Assembly (NCBI RefSeq): GCF_032062135.1
Contig: NC_092861.1
Span: forward strand, 136,324,026 to 136,388,025
Source of the DNA: Pyxicephalus adspersus
Lineage: Eukaryota > Chordata > Amphibia > Anura > Pyxicephalidae
Reading direction: 5' to 3'
DNA: 64,000 nucleotides
The notes beneath the pieces are model-generated. The model was not told the DNA's origin. It worked only from the letters and a program-made list of their open reading frames with translations, and searched no databases. Positions 1-10,735 of this stretch are shown piece by piece (position 1 is the first letter of the stretch; every line of letters begins with the position of its first letter). The translations under genes were made by a program, and so were the position numbers.

Positions 1-779
1 GAGCTTAGCTTTGAAGGCCATAGAGGTCAGCAGTGCAGGAATCATCAAGGGTAAGTAATACTTTTTTTTTTGCCAAGATGTCTTTAATTGTAAAATTTAA
101 AAATGCCAGGGTCACTTTAGGCCACTGATCTGATCTCAATATTAAGTCTTCATTTGCTTGGCTAGAGCAGACTGTTCTAATAGTATACCTCACTATTCTG
201 ACATTAATTCCATGATTACTTTCAACTCCACAATACAAGTGTGATTAAAGTACACATAATAATAATATTACTTCTCTAATGCCTGGAGAGCCTTCTTGCT
301 CCAATCGTCCTGAGTGCTTTTCTGAATGGCTGCAACAAAGAGGAATGTTTCTGTTGAGATCAGCTAAACACAATAAATTCTCAATGGCTAAGCAAAGAAT
401 TAAAATTTATGGAGAAGCTAATTCACCAGCTAAGTATTTATCTTCCAGGAGCTCTGTGTTTAAACGAAGGCCTGCCGTTTAAGTATAATAAATTTTAACA
501 TTAGATCCTTGCCAGATGCACTATATTATGGTTTTCATTAAAAAAGTGACACAGTTTATAGTGATTTTTAAAGTACAGAACAAGCCCATGAAGATAACAT
601 AGTAGACAGCAATATCACCTCTCTATATATGTCAATATTCTACATAGCATTATGAGATGTGGGGTTGACATATCTGAGGTCGACTTATTGCTTTTAATAC
701 TCCCAGCTTGTAGACTTCTAAGTGGATCATAAATACTAAAAAAAAGCAGTTTTGCAGTTTGTGATCTTGAATGCATGCA

Positions 780-1070
780 TGTCTGGTCCCGGGCATACGC
801 AGAAGGAGCTTTTCTTCAATGGGGAAAAAAATGCCATTCTAAAGCATGCACAATGAGATTGGCATGATTTTTTCCCCATCTACTTCTCCCGATCTCGCAC
901 CTGCGCAGTGCGAGATCTGGTGACATAGGCAAAAGGTGGAAGAAAGGGAAAGAAAATGGTGGTGCTGGTAATTCCTTCACACCAGGGCGAAGGTGAATTT
1001 CAAGACAACGCTGGACCCAATCCAGGAAACTTTAGGAGTGACCGATCTGCAAAAGTTAGGGTGAGGTTTT
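780..1070 (+). repeat. Dispersed GC-rich element with ATG box and donor-like site (copy 1)
   Basis: Shares an ordered set of words with copies at 53320-53640 and 58785-59093: a GGGCATRCGCAGAARGAG-like start, a hairpin built on GATCTCGC, an AAGATGGTGGYGC-like box (here 952-968) and a GTRAG-type donor-like site (here 1061). A perfect 10-bp-arm hairpin, GATCTCGCAC with a 7-base loop, lies at 891-917. No complete open reading frame is conserved. The ends are not defined here. Confidence 0.55.
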
Positions 1071-1084
1071 GGATTTTTTTAATT

Positions 1085-1230
1085 TACTTCATCTTTAAGT
1101 ATGGTGATCAGTGGGTAGAATGCCTCTTATATTGCTGGCCAGTGGGAAGAAAGATCATTGGTGTTCTTTAAACAAACCTGAGGGACACAAACTGCTCATT
1201 GGTCAAGGAACCCTGGTTAAGAAGGCGTGG
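1085..1230 (-). repeat. hAT-like miniature element, partial
   Basis: Contains the words GAATGCCTCTTATATTGCTG, GATCATTGGTGTT and an end reading CAAGGAACCCTGGTTAAGAA. The same words in the same order occur at 15084-15356. On the minus strand the end resembles the CAGTGTTTCTCAACCAGGGTTCC end common in vertebrate non-autonomous hAT elements. Truncated, with no target duplication seen. Confidence 0.5.
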
Positions 1231-1708
1231 TCAACAGAAATGAGCAGAAGAAATCCCTCCTACTGGCAAAATTCTTACCCCCTCTTCTGTTCCTGCATCT
1301 CACAACATGGTGTTATACATTGGAAGTGTTACTGCCCCTGGTGACCATCCAGTCGATCTGGCAATGTAATACTACCAATTGTGTCCATTAACAACAGGGC
1401 TCAATTGTCATTCATGTAAACAGTGGAGAGTATTCCCAAAGGTTGGTTGCTGTCAGAAGTGGGAACACTCCCTGCTTTGTTACTCCTTGCAGTGGATGTA
1501 TAATATATAAGATGCTAATATATAAGCCCTTGTTTGCACTCCTTTTTGACATCCTTTGTGAGGATCCAAGGGATTTTGTGAGCTAAAAATGGATGACTTA
1601 GATGGCTCAAAGCAAACTTGAGAAAGGGACAATTTGTCTATAAAAATGTGGGCTCAGTGGTCAGAATGTCAACCAATATAGTTTAAGGTGTGGACAAGCT
1701 CAACCATA

Positions 1709-2014
1709 GGCAGCACATTGGCTCAGTGGTTAGCACTCTGGCCTTTTGCAGTGCTAGGTCCCATGTTCAAATTTTGGCCAGGACACTATCTGCATTGAGT
1801 TTGCAGGTTCTCCCTATGTTTGCATGAGATTCTTCCGGGTTCCAAAAACATGGAGTTAGATAAATGTTCCCCCCCCCAAAAAAAAGTATATCTATGGTAA
1901 GGACATTAGATTCTAAGCTCCTCTGAGGGACAGCTAGGGACATGACTATAGACTTTGTACAGTGCTGTGTAATATGCTGATGCTAAAACAATACTGTGTA
2001 GTAATAATAATAAC
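1709..2014 (+). repeat. tRNA-derived SINE, copy 1
   Basis: The head contains a pol III A-box-like TGGCTCAGTGG followed by TTAGCACTCTGGCCTT and a degenerate B box (GTTCAAATT). The body has GGCCAGGACACTATCTGCAT and a CCAAAAACATG block. The tail reads TTGTACAGTGCTGTGTAATATG and ends in TAATAATAATAA. Other copies: 27668-27992 (+), 47624-47909 (-), 49571-49905 (-) and the truncated 30990-31276 (-) and 10176-10270 (-). The tail resembles an L2-type LINE tail, suggesting which LINE moved it. Confidence 0.85.
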
Positions 2015-2844
2015 ACATATGGAGATGAGTGGAAAATTGGGAATACACAAAGTGAAATCAAAGAGCCAAAAGAATTTAAGAAAAAAAACAAGAAGTACAC
2101 TAAAAGATTTCTGAGCCAAAGTGGACAAGCTGTAAGGTTGAGTGAAAAAGAACTATCCCACAGCAGACTGTTCAACGTTCAACTATGTTTAAATTGACTG
2201 TGATGGAGGACTTTCAACCACAAATGTAGACAGTAAAACCACGGGTAAGTGTTTGGCACCCCCATCACATGCATTATCCTTGTATATCTGGTTATTCTCT
2301 TTATATATGGAAGCCACAAAATATGATATTGTAATATATTAATATGGGCTTATGAACTTGTGGTCTGGGACTTGTATAGCTTGGGAGTAAAAAGAACATT
2401 TATATCTCCAGTAGTTCATGGTTAATTGTCTTCTCTGCTTGCCGGCTCCCAGGAGTCCAATTACAGCCCAAGTTTACCACACTTGAGCTACCACAAACTG
2501 TTGATGTTTTAAAACAAACAGATTCACACTGTTTCACTGTAACAAAAAGTTAGCTTGGAAAATGACATCAAACAGTCCTTATGTAAATATTTTCTGCACA
2601 AAATGTCTTTCTTTTGAAGTTGAACTATGACCTTGTATACAAAAATTAGGCAGTACCTAATTAAGGTGCATCTGCCAACATTTTTTGTCATTGCTGGAGA
2701 ATCGACTGAATGTAGCCTTTAGGCAATATTAACCATACTCTGTTGCCTTTTTGGGCATGGCTTCTACTGTACAGGTCCTCTGTATGGGTAATTTGTTTTT
2801 ATGCAAAAGCAAAAAGAAAAACATCTAAAGAAAATTAATATTAC

Positions 2845-2962
2845 CATCAGTAGCTTTCAAGCTGTACACCAGTCCCAGTGCCAGGAATCCTTTTGCAATT
2901 GACTCTCCTGCTTCATCTCCCATGTTTATCACTTGTTTTGCAAACTGTTCCCCATCTTCCAA
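2845..2962 (-). CDS. TTC7A: TTC7A internal exon G (most 3' exon in window)
   Basis: 118-bp exon, 39 codons plus one nucleotide (G). The acceptor is GTATTGCAG before TTGGAAGAT; the donor is CTGATG followed by GTAATAT. It encodes [20 protein letters not shown] and then [22 protein letters not shown]7 proteins have LEEAE-FA, G-EAGE and KG-LALGL-YSLQATDA in the same order. The next expected exon (a segment around K-D-L--KAL-TLERAQ-L-P-D) was not found in the remaining 2.8 kb on this strand, so it probably lies past the window edge. Confidence 0.96.
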
Positions 2963-4907
2963 CTGCAATACATGGAAGGAACCATACATAAACATGTAAA
3001 CTGGAGGAACATTGAGGTATCCGTTCTATACATAGCACTTTACAATTAATTATTGATCATTAATAAAAAATATATAGAACCAACATCTCTCACAAAGTTA
3101 GGACATGCAGGACTTCAATACCATAATATGAAATACAGAAACGGATGAGTGGAGTGATTTAGCTTAAATTGATTTGCAGCAAAATTACAGAGGCTTGGTT
3201 AATAAAAAAAAAGGGTTGGGGTATCCATGAGGGTCCCATTGAGGGTTCTGCAATAACTGACATTGTGTATCCTGCTAATGAGGCAAATAAGCACATCAAG
3301 AATAGTTGGAAGGAGCTTCTGTAACTCTAAGGAGCCATTTAAAGTTAAAACCCATAAACTACCAAAAAAAACCTAATTTCACCTTCCCCATGGCTTCACC
3401 TTCTGTTTTGATTTAATGCATACCTACAACTGAATAACCTTGTATGATGAACTTACACTGTAAAGCAGAATAATTAGAATAGGTAAAAAATCTTTTGGAG
3501 AATTGGCAAAAGTTGTGTGTTGGACTGGAAGCTGTTGCATAGCTTTAAGTTGTGTTGTCCAAGCACCCACATCCACCCTTTTCTCTGCTTCCCTCTATAC
3601 CATTCTTTAAAACCTAAGGAGAGATAGCATGCAGAGATAAAATAAGCCACAATCACCATTGCCACTATGTACCTTTGGGAATACTATTTACAGTGCAGCA
3701 AGGCTACTAGAGTAAACGAAACCACAATATTGAGAAATACCAAAATGTCTACCAAGATCTGTTGCCAGTTTTGCACTTGACTATCCAATCTGACCTCAGG
3801 ATGCATGACAATGATATTCTGCCCTTCTGATATTGGGTTTGGGGGGAACCACAGGACAAATGGGAGCACAAAATCAGACACAAAACAACTTGAAAAACGG
3901 AGTCACATGGTAGTAAAATATTATAATAATTTAACACAATACACCTTAAAAAAGGGAAGTATATAGGCTAGCCAGCAGTGAATTTAGCATGATTCCACTT
4001 ACAATTTTGGACTATAAAGGGAATATAATGATGTCTTCTTTCCCCCTGCCTGCTAATAATGGCTGGGGATCCCTCAAGCTAACACTGTTCCCTCCTTTCC
4101 ATCCACATTTATATGCAGCATATCTGACTGGCTTCAAATCCTTGCCCCCCCCTACCCAACTCTAATAATCCTGTAAATGATATTGTCTGATACAAAATAA
4201 CTCCAGGTACCTACTGTGCAGGTACGTACATTGAAAAGCACAGTATATTACAATGATGCAGTTTAGCTTTAAAAGGTTCAGACTCTGAATTTTTGGCTTG
4301 GCAGGCATTATTTTGTATACTCTATTAATAAAAGCATATTGCCTTTTTTTTCTTCTTCAGGTTCCACTGTGGAGAGAGCACAAATGCATAATAACTGAAC
4401 AACAGTCGAGTTTAAATCTGTTCTATCAAGAGACTCCTTCCTGCTGTTATTAATTTCTGCAAAATCCAGTGCATAGGTAAAAAGAGTCAGTGGATTGCAG
4501 TGTCCTCATTTCACCTGCTTCCCACATGTGTAGCCCTTTCAGGAGCCTCAGTGTGAAATCTGCAACAATAGCGCACCTAGGAACATCCTGTATGCCAGAT
4601 GCAAATTAATGTGGCCGCGATGAGAACCACTAGAACTGGAGCATGAAATTCAGGCATTAATTCACCTTTAACAAGCAAGCGTCATTAGAAGTCAGACTTG
4701 CAGTCTCCCCGCTGCGAAGAAAAACTGAAATTTCGGTTATTGTTACTGGCTGTACCCTTTCGACAGGTTCTACAGGCTTATGAAATTCTGTGTCCTTATT
4801 AAAAACATTGTAAAATGTGAGATTCAGATTTGAAAGCCGTGAAAATGTATGTATCAGTCAGTTAATGAAGACGAGTTGGGAGGGAATTTCAAACAGATAG
4901 ACCTTAA

Positions 4908-5891
4908 AGAGGAACATTACACTAAAAAAAAAAAAAAACTTTAATGAAGGATGTCGATGTCTTATAAAACATATTACCAGCCTGTTCACAATCTTTTCTG
5001 AAAAGTACGTTGAGCTGTGAATGCATACCCTAGAATGCCATGAATAAATTAACACTCACACACATATCAGGTCAATCAAGACGCCCAAAAACCTGAATAC
5101 CGAAGAAGACTGGGTGAAGATGGCAGCACTGATGATGGAGAGGTGAGTGAAAAAAATTGCTACCGTGTTTCCCCGAAAATAAGACACTGTCTTATATTTT
5201 TTTGGGCTTCCAAAAACACACTAGGTCTTATTTTCAGGGTAGGTCTTATATACTTTTTTTAATGAAAAAAACACTTACCATATTCATGTAGAACAATGTA
5301 CATTTGAGAGTTTTATATGGTGACCCAATTGTAAATTAAACTCTTCATTGATTCATTGCTACTGGTATTGGTTACTGAATTCAGCATTTCTCTTCTTGCA
5401 CTGTTACTGTATTAAATCAGCCAGCTTGTCCTTACAAACCTAAAATCAGCACAAAATGTGGCTGGGGCAATGATTGCTCACATTTTTATTTTTTTTTTTT
5501 TTTTTTATACCGTAATTGTGCTGGTTAAAATAAAAAAAAAAACTTACCTTATCAGAAGACGCGAGCCGAGTTCCTGGCTTCTGACAGGCGAAGTGCATGT
5601 AATATCACTCCGCCTGTGACAGGAGCCGGAACTACAAGTCAAGCATCGGCTTGTGCGGCTCCGGAGTGTGTACGCCCGCTGTCTCCCGCTCGGTGAGTAT
5701 TTTTTCTTTTCTTTTTCTACTAGGTCTTATTTTCGGGGTAGGTCTTATATTAGGGCAGGTTGGGGGAAAAGTGCTAGGTCTTATTTTCGGGGAAACACGG
5801 TATCAGGCAGAGAAGCCTATTTTATAGGCAAGACATTGCCTGTCTCTTCTGCAATAAACGACCGACATATTTTTTAATATTTAATTCCACC
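4908..5891 (+). mobile_element. TTAA-flanked miniature element, interrupted by a TA element
   Basis: Bounded by TTAA at 4904-4907 and 5892-5895. The left end reads TTAAAGAGGAACATTAC, comparable with TTAAAGCAGAACTATAG of the element at 28961. Inside are GAAGATGGCAGC (5116-5127), a donor-like AGGTGAGT (5141-5148) and, near the right end, a decayed hairpin with TTGCCTGTCTCTTCTGCAAT. A 638-bp element (5163-5800) splits it; without that insert it would be about 344 bp. TTAA targets are typical of piggyBac and Kolobok families; I cannot tell which. Confidence 0.7.
5163..5800 (+). mobile_element. TA-flanked DNA element with CCGTGTTTCCCC ends
   Basis: Perfect 23-bp terminal inverted repeats beginning CCGTGTTTCCCCGAAAATAA, flanked by TA on both sides (5161-5162, 5801-5802). 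Subterminal copies of TAGGTCTTATTTTCRGGG occur at about 5221, 5721 and 5775. No transposase is seen, so it is non-autonomous. The interior (about 5560-5700) is GC-richer, with AGGAGCCGGAACTACAAGTC and nearby CpGs. A TA target suggests a Tc1/mariner-like superfamily, but the ends are unlike typical mariners and the assignment is open. Confidence 0.85.
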
Positions 5892-5895
5892 TTAA

Positions 5896-6280
5896 AGAGC
5901 CACTGTCACCTTCCCCTTGCAGAACAAAGGAACAATGTCTTTGGACACAGAATTCTCAGACCCCCTAGGCTCACCTTACCTATGCGCTCTTACAGCCAGC
6001 ACTAAGAATGGCTGTGTTAGAAAACTGTGGTGGCAGTCCAATCATTACCCTACTCATTTGTTAATGCTTGAGACTAGTGACTGGCTGCTAGACTACACCA
6101 TTACAGAGTTGCAGGTTGCATACTTCTCCATACCTGGAAGTGCTGGTTATTCTAGTTGGCTCTGGAAAAGCAAGTACCCGCAAGGTAATGCAGGTAAGTT
6201 GAGTATTTGAGGTTGGGTAGGGGCTCCATCCAAAGACACTGTCATCTTGCACCTTGCAGTGGCAAGGTGGCAACGTCCCT
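5896..6280 (+). mobile_element. TTAA-flanked miniature element
   Basis: 385 bp bounded by TTAA at 5892-5895 and 6281-6284. The ends are imperfect inverted repeats: AGAGCCACTGTCACCTT on the left and AAGGTGGCAACGTCCCT on the right. It shares its left TTAA with the preceding element. A 97-codon open frame across it shows no family resemblance and overlaps an antisense frame, so I do not call it a gene. Confidence 0.7.
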
Positions 6281-8069
6281 TTAAAGTGAACCTGTATTCA
6301 GTAAAAAAAACTCTCATATAAGATTTACTATGTTAGTCCAATTTCACAAATAATTCTCAATCTTTCATTAAAGAATACTTGGTGACCCTTCCACTTTCTG
6401 GTACAAGGTAACAATACCCTTCGTTTGTCTTCTAATTATACTCCTACATAACCAAGGCTTCTGATGATGACTGATGGCCCTTCCAAAATTAAACAGGCAA
6501 GGTTCACTCTTGCCACCATTAGAAAACCCATTGCTGCAGTCATTACTGGAGAGATCAACAACACTGAGATGCAGCAAGAAATGAATGTGAAAAAAAGCAC
6601 ATATATAGTATTTATTTATAATAGTAAACTAAATATCTAAATTAATAAAGACAGAATCTATTTTAAAGTTTTAGACTGACCAGCACAATCAAGTATTTGA
6701 AAGTGCAATCGTCACATAGCATCTTTGGTTCTGGAGCTCCAGATAGTCCTTCCCTCTATCAGTCCATCATTATGATTGACAGGCTCACTCAGCAATAGCT
6801 AGAACAGATGGCAGGACAAGGTGGGGCCGGACATAATATCAAGAATTTGCATATTAGAAGCTAGAGGTCAGATAGAACATTCCTAATGAATATTTGCTTT
6901 GCTAGGCAGTATAAAACTGCCTTGCATTTACATAAACAATGTAAATGCAGTTTTAAAATGCTGTATTACAAATGCCAGGCTTTGTGTACAGTGGCTCAGA
7001 CCTAAAATTCTTTTATGACCTCTATCTTCTCCTGAAAATGATCGCTGCCACGAAAATGTATTTATTTCTAAAAGCCATTCATTTATCAGGAATGATAAAT
7101 ATTACTGAATATACGGCACAGGGGGTTACAAACTACAAAGTTAAGATCATTCTTGGGCAAAGGCCAATGTGATATCAGTGCGTCCTCTAAAAGTCCACAT
7201 TTGGCAGGTATGAAAAGCTGACGCATTCCTCTGCCTCCACTCTGCAGCAATAAAAGCCTCTGATATTGAACAGACTTCTGCTCTGATAAGTAACACAAAA
7301 TGGCTGACCCATAACCGTGGAATGCCAATGGGGAATGATCCAAAACAGTAGTTAGAGGTTTAACAAAAAAAATCCATCTGTGATATATCCACATCAATTG
7401 TATGAGTCACGCACACCAAATGCAATAATGTTCTCATCCTCCGTCCTAACAGCTAAATACTGATCTGAAATACATACATTGTAATTGTTGGAGGAAACAT
7501 AAGTGAAGGGAGAGCATTGCCTTGTGCAGGAGCCATAAAAAAAATGAAGATATTACTATCGTATAGATATAATGTGTTCGGACTGCATTGCACGCCAAGC
7601 TTTAGACAGGACCTCCATATTCTGAATATGTATCCTAAGGGGCCGAAAATGTTTCAGGAAAGACCTCAACTTAACCAGGCTGCAGCATGCAATGTTTCTG
7701 AATTCTTGAGTTTTTCCTGACATTACCATGATCTGCTAGCCACAAGAACACAGAGAGGAATCTGGATCTGTATATAAGATAGCCTCTTTGTGGTTCTAGA
7801 TATGGAAGTGTAACATTTTCTTTCTTTTAAAAGTGTGGCTAAACACAGTGAAATGTCCATTATAAAAAACAGTAATGTGTTAGTTCAAAATGAATGGCCT
7901 TCCCAAGGCAATGGGAAAAGCTGGAAACACACTGCATTGTTATAAAAATAAGACCTAAAAAGAGATGTTGACTCTGGAAGCCCTTGAAACTTTGTGCCAC
8001 CACCCTACCTGTTCTTTGGAATATTGGACAATGTAATCGGTGATGTCACCAAGTTACACTCTTCTTATA

Positions 8070-9392
8070 CAAGGGGGTGCTGAGAAGTTCCTGGCTTTGC
8101 CCCCTTCCAGATAAAATTGAAAAAATGAGTGTGGGGGCATATGACAGCCTAATATCTTAGTGTGTAACTGTGCAAATATCAGGTCTTTGTGATTCTTAAA
8201 ACTGTTTTTTCTTTTACTGGTAAGCTGAGATGGCAGAGGCACAAGCAAGTTAACGTTGTTGGAGTTACGGACCTTCATGAAGTTTCTCCAGGGAAAGTCA
8301 GCAGGACATTCACACTGAGATGTCACAAACACTGGGGGAGAAGTGTCCTTCCAACTGCACTGTCAAAATATCTCGTTTCAAGACTGGGCATTTTACCGTT
8401 GAAGATGAGCCCTGCAGTGGGCGGCCCCCAACCTCAACTGACCCGGCATTCTGCAATGCTGTTCATGAGCTGAATATTAAGGACTGGCGAATATCCGCAA
8501 AAAAGATAGCCCAGATATTTGACATCTCACAGGAGGGTGTTGGGTTTGTAATCACCACTATCCTAGACATGCGCAAGCTTTCAGCAAAGTGGGTGCCAAA
8601 ATGTTTGAACAGCGATCAGAAGAAGGATGTTTTGGCCCATTTTGAAGCTGCACGGGACTTTTTGGCTAGGTTAGTGACTGAGGATGAAACTTGGCTCCAC
8701 ATCTATGATCCTGAAACAAAGGAATAGTCAAAGGAATGGCGCCACAGCAGGTCCCCACGGCCGGAGAAGTTCTGAACCCAGAAATCGGCCAAAAAACTCA
8801 TGGCGTCTGTTTTCTGGGACAAAGTTGTTATTCTGTTGGTGGACTACCTAATATGCTAACCTCCTGGACCAGCTGAAGGAGGCAATGAAGACGAAACGTC
8901 ATGGAAAGTTGGCCAAAGGGATCCTTTTTTTGCAGGACAATGCACCTGCGCACATGTCCAACGTTGTGCCTGCCAAATTGAACACCCAGGGTTTCCAGTC
9001 GGTCAACCATCCCCCCTACTCACCTGACCTGGGCCCTTCAGACTATTATCTGTTCCCAAATTTGAAGAAACACCTGAAGGGGCAACGTTTTGAGGATATT
9101 TCTAATGTCAAAGATGGGAGCTGAGAGCTGGTTTGCGGCCCAACCAAAGGACTTTTTTTTTGGAGTTACGGGCCTTCATGAAGTTTCTCCAGGGAAAGTC
9201 AGCAGGACATTCACACTGAGATGTCACAAACACTGGGGGAGAAGTGTTTTTTTTGAACGGTCTGGAAAAGCTGCAACTAAGCTGTACCAAGTGCATCAGC
9301 CTCAGGGGGGAAAATGTTGAATAAATGTGTTATTTCATAACTTTGGCTCTCTTCTTTCTGGGCAAAGCCAGGAACTTCTCAGCACCCCCAAG
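8070..9392 (+). mobile_element. mariner transposon (DD34D), inactive
   Basis: 1323 bp flanked by TA (8068-8069 and 9393-9394). The 33-bp terminal inverted repeats (8070-8102, 9360-9392) match at 31 of 33 positions; both contain GGGGGTGCTGAGAAGTTCC. It encodes a broken mariner transposase (separate entry). An 86-bp piece of the 5' coding region (8261-8346) is repeated at 9162-9247 with one mismatch, between two T-tracts. The intact ends suggest it could be bound in trans if an active relative exists. Confidence 0.95.
8262..9247 (+). pseudogene. mariner transposase pseudogene
   Basis: Fragments in order: an N-terminal helix-turn-helix region broken by a frameshift near 8310-8390; ISRFKTGHFTVEDEP then SGRPPTST (about 8370-8445); a second DNA-binding part with WRISAKKIAQIFDIS; the catalytic block LVTEDETWLHIYDPETKE, then a TAG stop at 8725 where the family usually has Gln; an in-frame stop after PRPEKF; VDYL at about 8838 followed directly by LLDQLKEA, so roughly ten codons are missing; then GILFLQDNAPAH and HPPYSPDLGPSDYYLFPN. 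The spacing from Asp in QDN to Asp in PSDY is 34 residues, the DD34D signature. The final helix region is disrupted by the 86-bp duplication. At least one frameshift, two stops and one deletion make it non-functional. Confidence 0.92.
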
Positions 9393-10175
9393 TAGAATTC
9401 TTTTGATCTTCTCTAAGAAAATATTTATTCATCATTTTTCAAAGGTACTCAATAAAAAAAGGAACAAACCTGAGAGCTAAACTCAAGGCAATAATTTGAT
9501 GCCCAACCGAACCTTTGGCAGAGTTACAATTATTTTACGACGCCCACGCCCCTTCCCAGCCCGTCACAGTCTCCCCAATGCAGATACTGAATGTCACTGA
9601 CTCCATTTCTTACACTTTAACTCAAACTCTACCCAAATATTACCAATGGTTCCTGACCTGTGACTATGGAGAGGAAAGCAACCATTAGCAGCCACTAAAC
9701 ACAGATCTCCAGCTACATAAAAAGATGCTCTGTATTACTGCAATGAAAGTTTTCCTGAACCCACACTGGCAGCTAAATATAATTTTCATGTTTGGAATTA
9801 ATTCAAAAATGCTTCTTTTCAATGGAGTTTGTATAAACATGACAAGTAGTCATTTGCTGGGTATGTGCAGTGAAATGTCCTTGAAAATGTGAACATATCT
9901 GTAATTATGTGCGTCCAAATTACAGTTTAGCTACAGCAGTTGTGGCACAAAATTGTTTGTCAAATATCAAACGATATAAAAAAAAGATACCAACAAATGT
10001 AGTACAGCTTGAAGAAGGAGCAGTCAGAGGGGCTGGGAACAAATGCATCTCCTAAAAGCTCCAAAAATTACAAAGTACATTTTTTTGGAAGGGATGCAGG
10101 TATCCAGAGCAAGGACAAGTGAAGCCATACAATATAGTCTATGGGAAATGCTTCAACTACAAAAACAGGTGTCAT

Positions 10176-10270
10176 GTATTATTATTTTATTATGATAAAC
10201 TTGTTTTTATATAGTGCTGATATATTACACAGTGCTTTACAAAGTCCATAGTCATGTAATGCAATACTCC
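10176..10270 (-). repeat. SINE tail, 5'-truncated
   Basis: Reverse-oriented tail of the tRNA-derived SINE: ATATTACACAGTGCTTTACA then AAGTCCATAGTCATG, with an (ATT)n remnant at its outer end. The head is missing. Confidence 0.7.
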
Positions 10271-10369
10271 AACTATAGTTCTGTATACCATCACAACCAT
10301 GCCTTCTGCAAGCTTTTGGAACAATAAATATTATTGATTTCTTCTGCACTGTCAGTGTGTGTGAACCCT

Positions 10370-10735
10370 TTTGTTGGGGACAGGGGGTATTGGTATGAAT
10401 AAAATGGGTGGCATGGCTGAAATGAAGTGTAGTGGGGGTGGTCTGACTGACATAGGAAGGATATATAAACATAGGGTATTAGGGTTCCTGATGTAAGGAA
10501 TGGTTGATTGACATAGGGAGGGCATACAAGGTTGATTGAAGCTGTTGTATGTGGTTGTGGGTATTGACGTGAATAGAATTTGGGAGGTTGTTTTGGCATG
10601 ATTATGGTGGCGATAGGGAAGGAGGGTGGGTTAATGGGAGTGGGTGGATAGTGGTGGTATGATTGGGGAGTTGGTACTGGCCTAATTGAAGAGGGGGAGA
10701 AATACTCTGCCAATTAGGTGGTTGGGGTATTTGTC
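10370..10735. repeat. GT-rich degenerate repeat tract
   Basis: About 365 bp with very few C on the plus strand. Loosely repeated words include GGTTGATTGA, TGACATAGG.AGG, GGTATTG and GAATAGAAT. The 140-codon minus-strand open frame here is Pro/Tyr/His/Ser-rich and follows from the base bias; I do not consider it a gene. Confidence 0.55.

Larger units (their letters stand above)
1..2844. other. TTC7A intron downstream of exon G
   Basis: Intronic on the minus strand. It holds a GC-rich hairpin repeat (780-1070), an end of a hAT-like repeat (about 1085-1230) and a SINE (1709-2014). Nothing recognisable in 1-780, 1230-1700 and 2015-2844 beyond short A/T runs. No further TTC7A exon was seen. Confidence 0.7.

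Noticed and set aside
1711..1780. Possible tRNA gene
   Set aside because: Only A- and B-box-like words inside a SINE head; the cloverleaf does not close and the same head recurs in other copies.
5917..6210. 97-codon plus-strand frame
   Set aside because: Sits inside a 385-bp TTAA-flanked element and matches no known family.
10291..10713. 140-codon minus-strand open frame rich in Pro, Tyr, His and Ser
   Set aside because: Explained by the C-poor, GT-rich plus strand; no domain and no splice structure.
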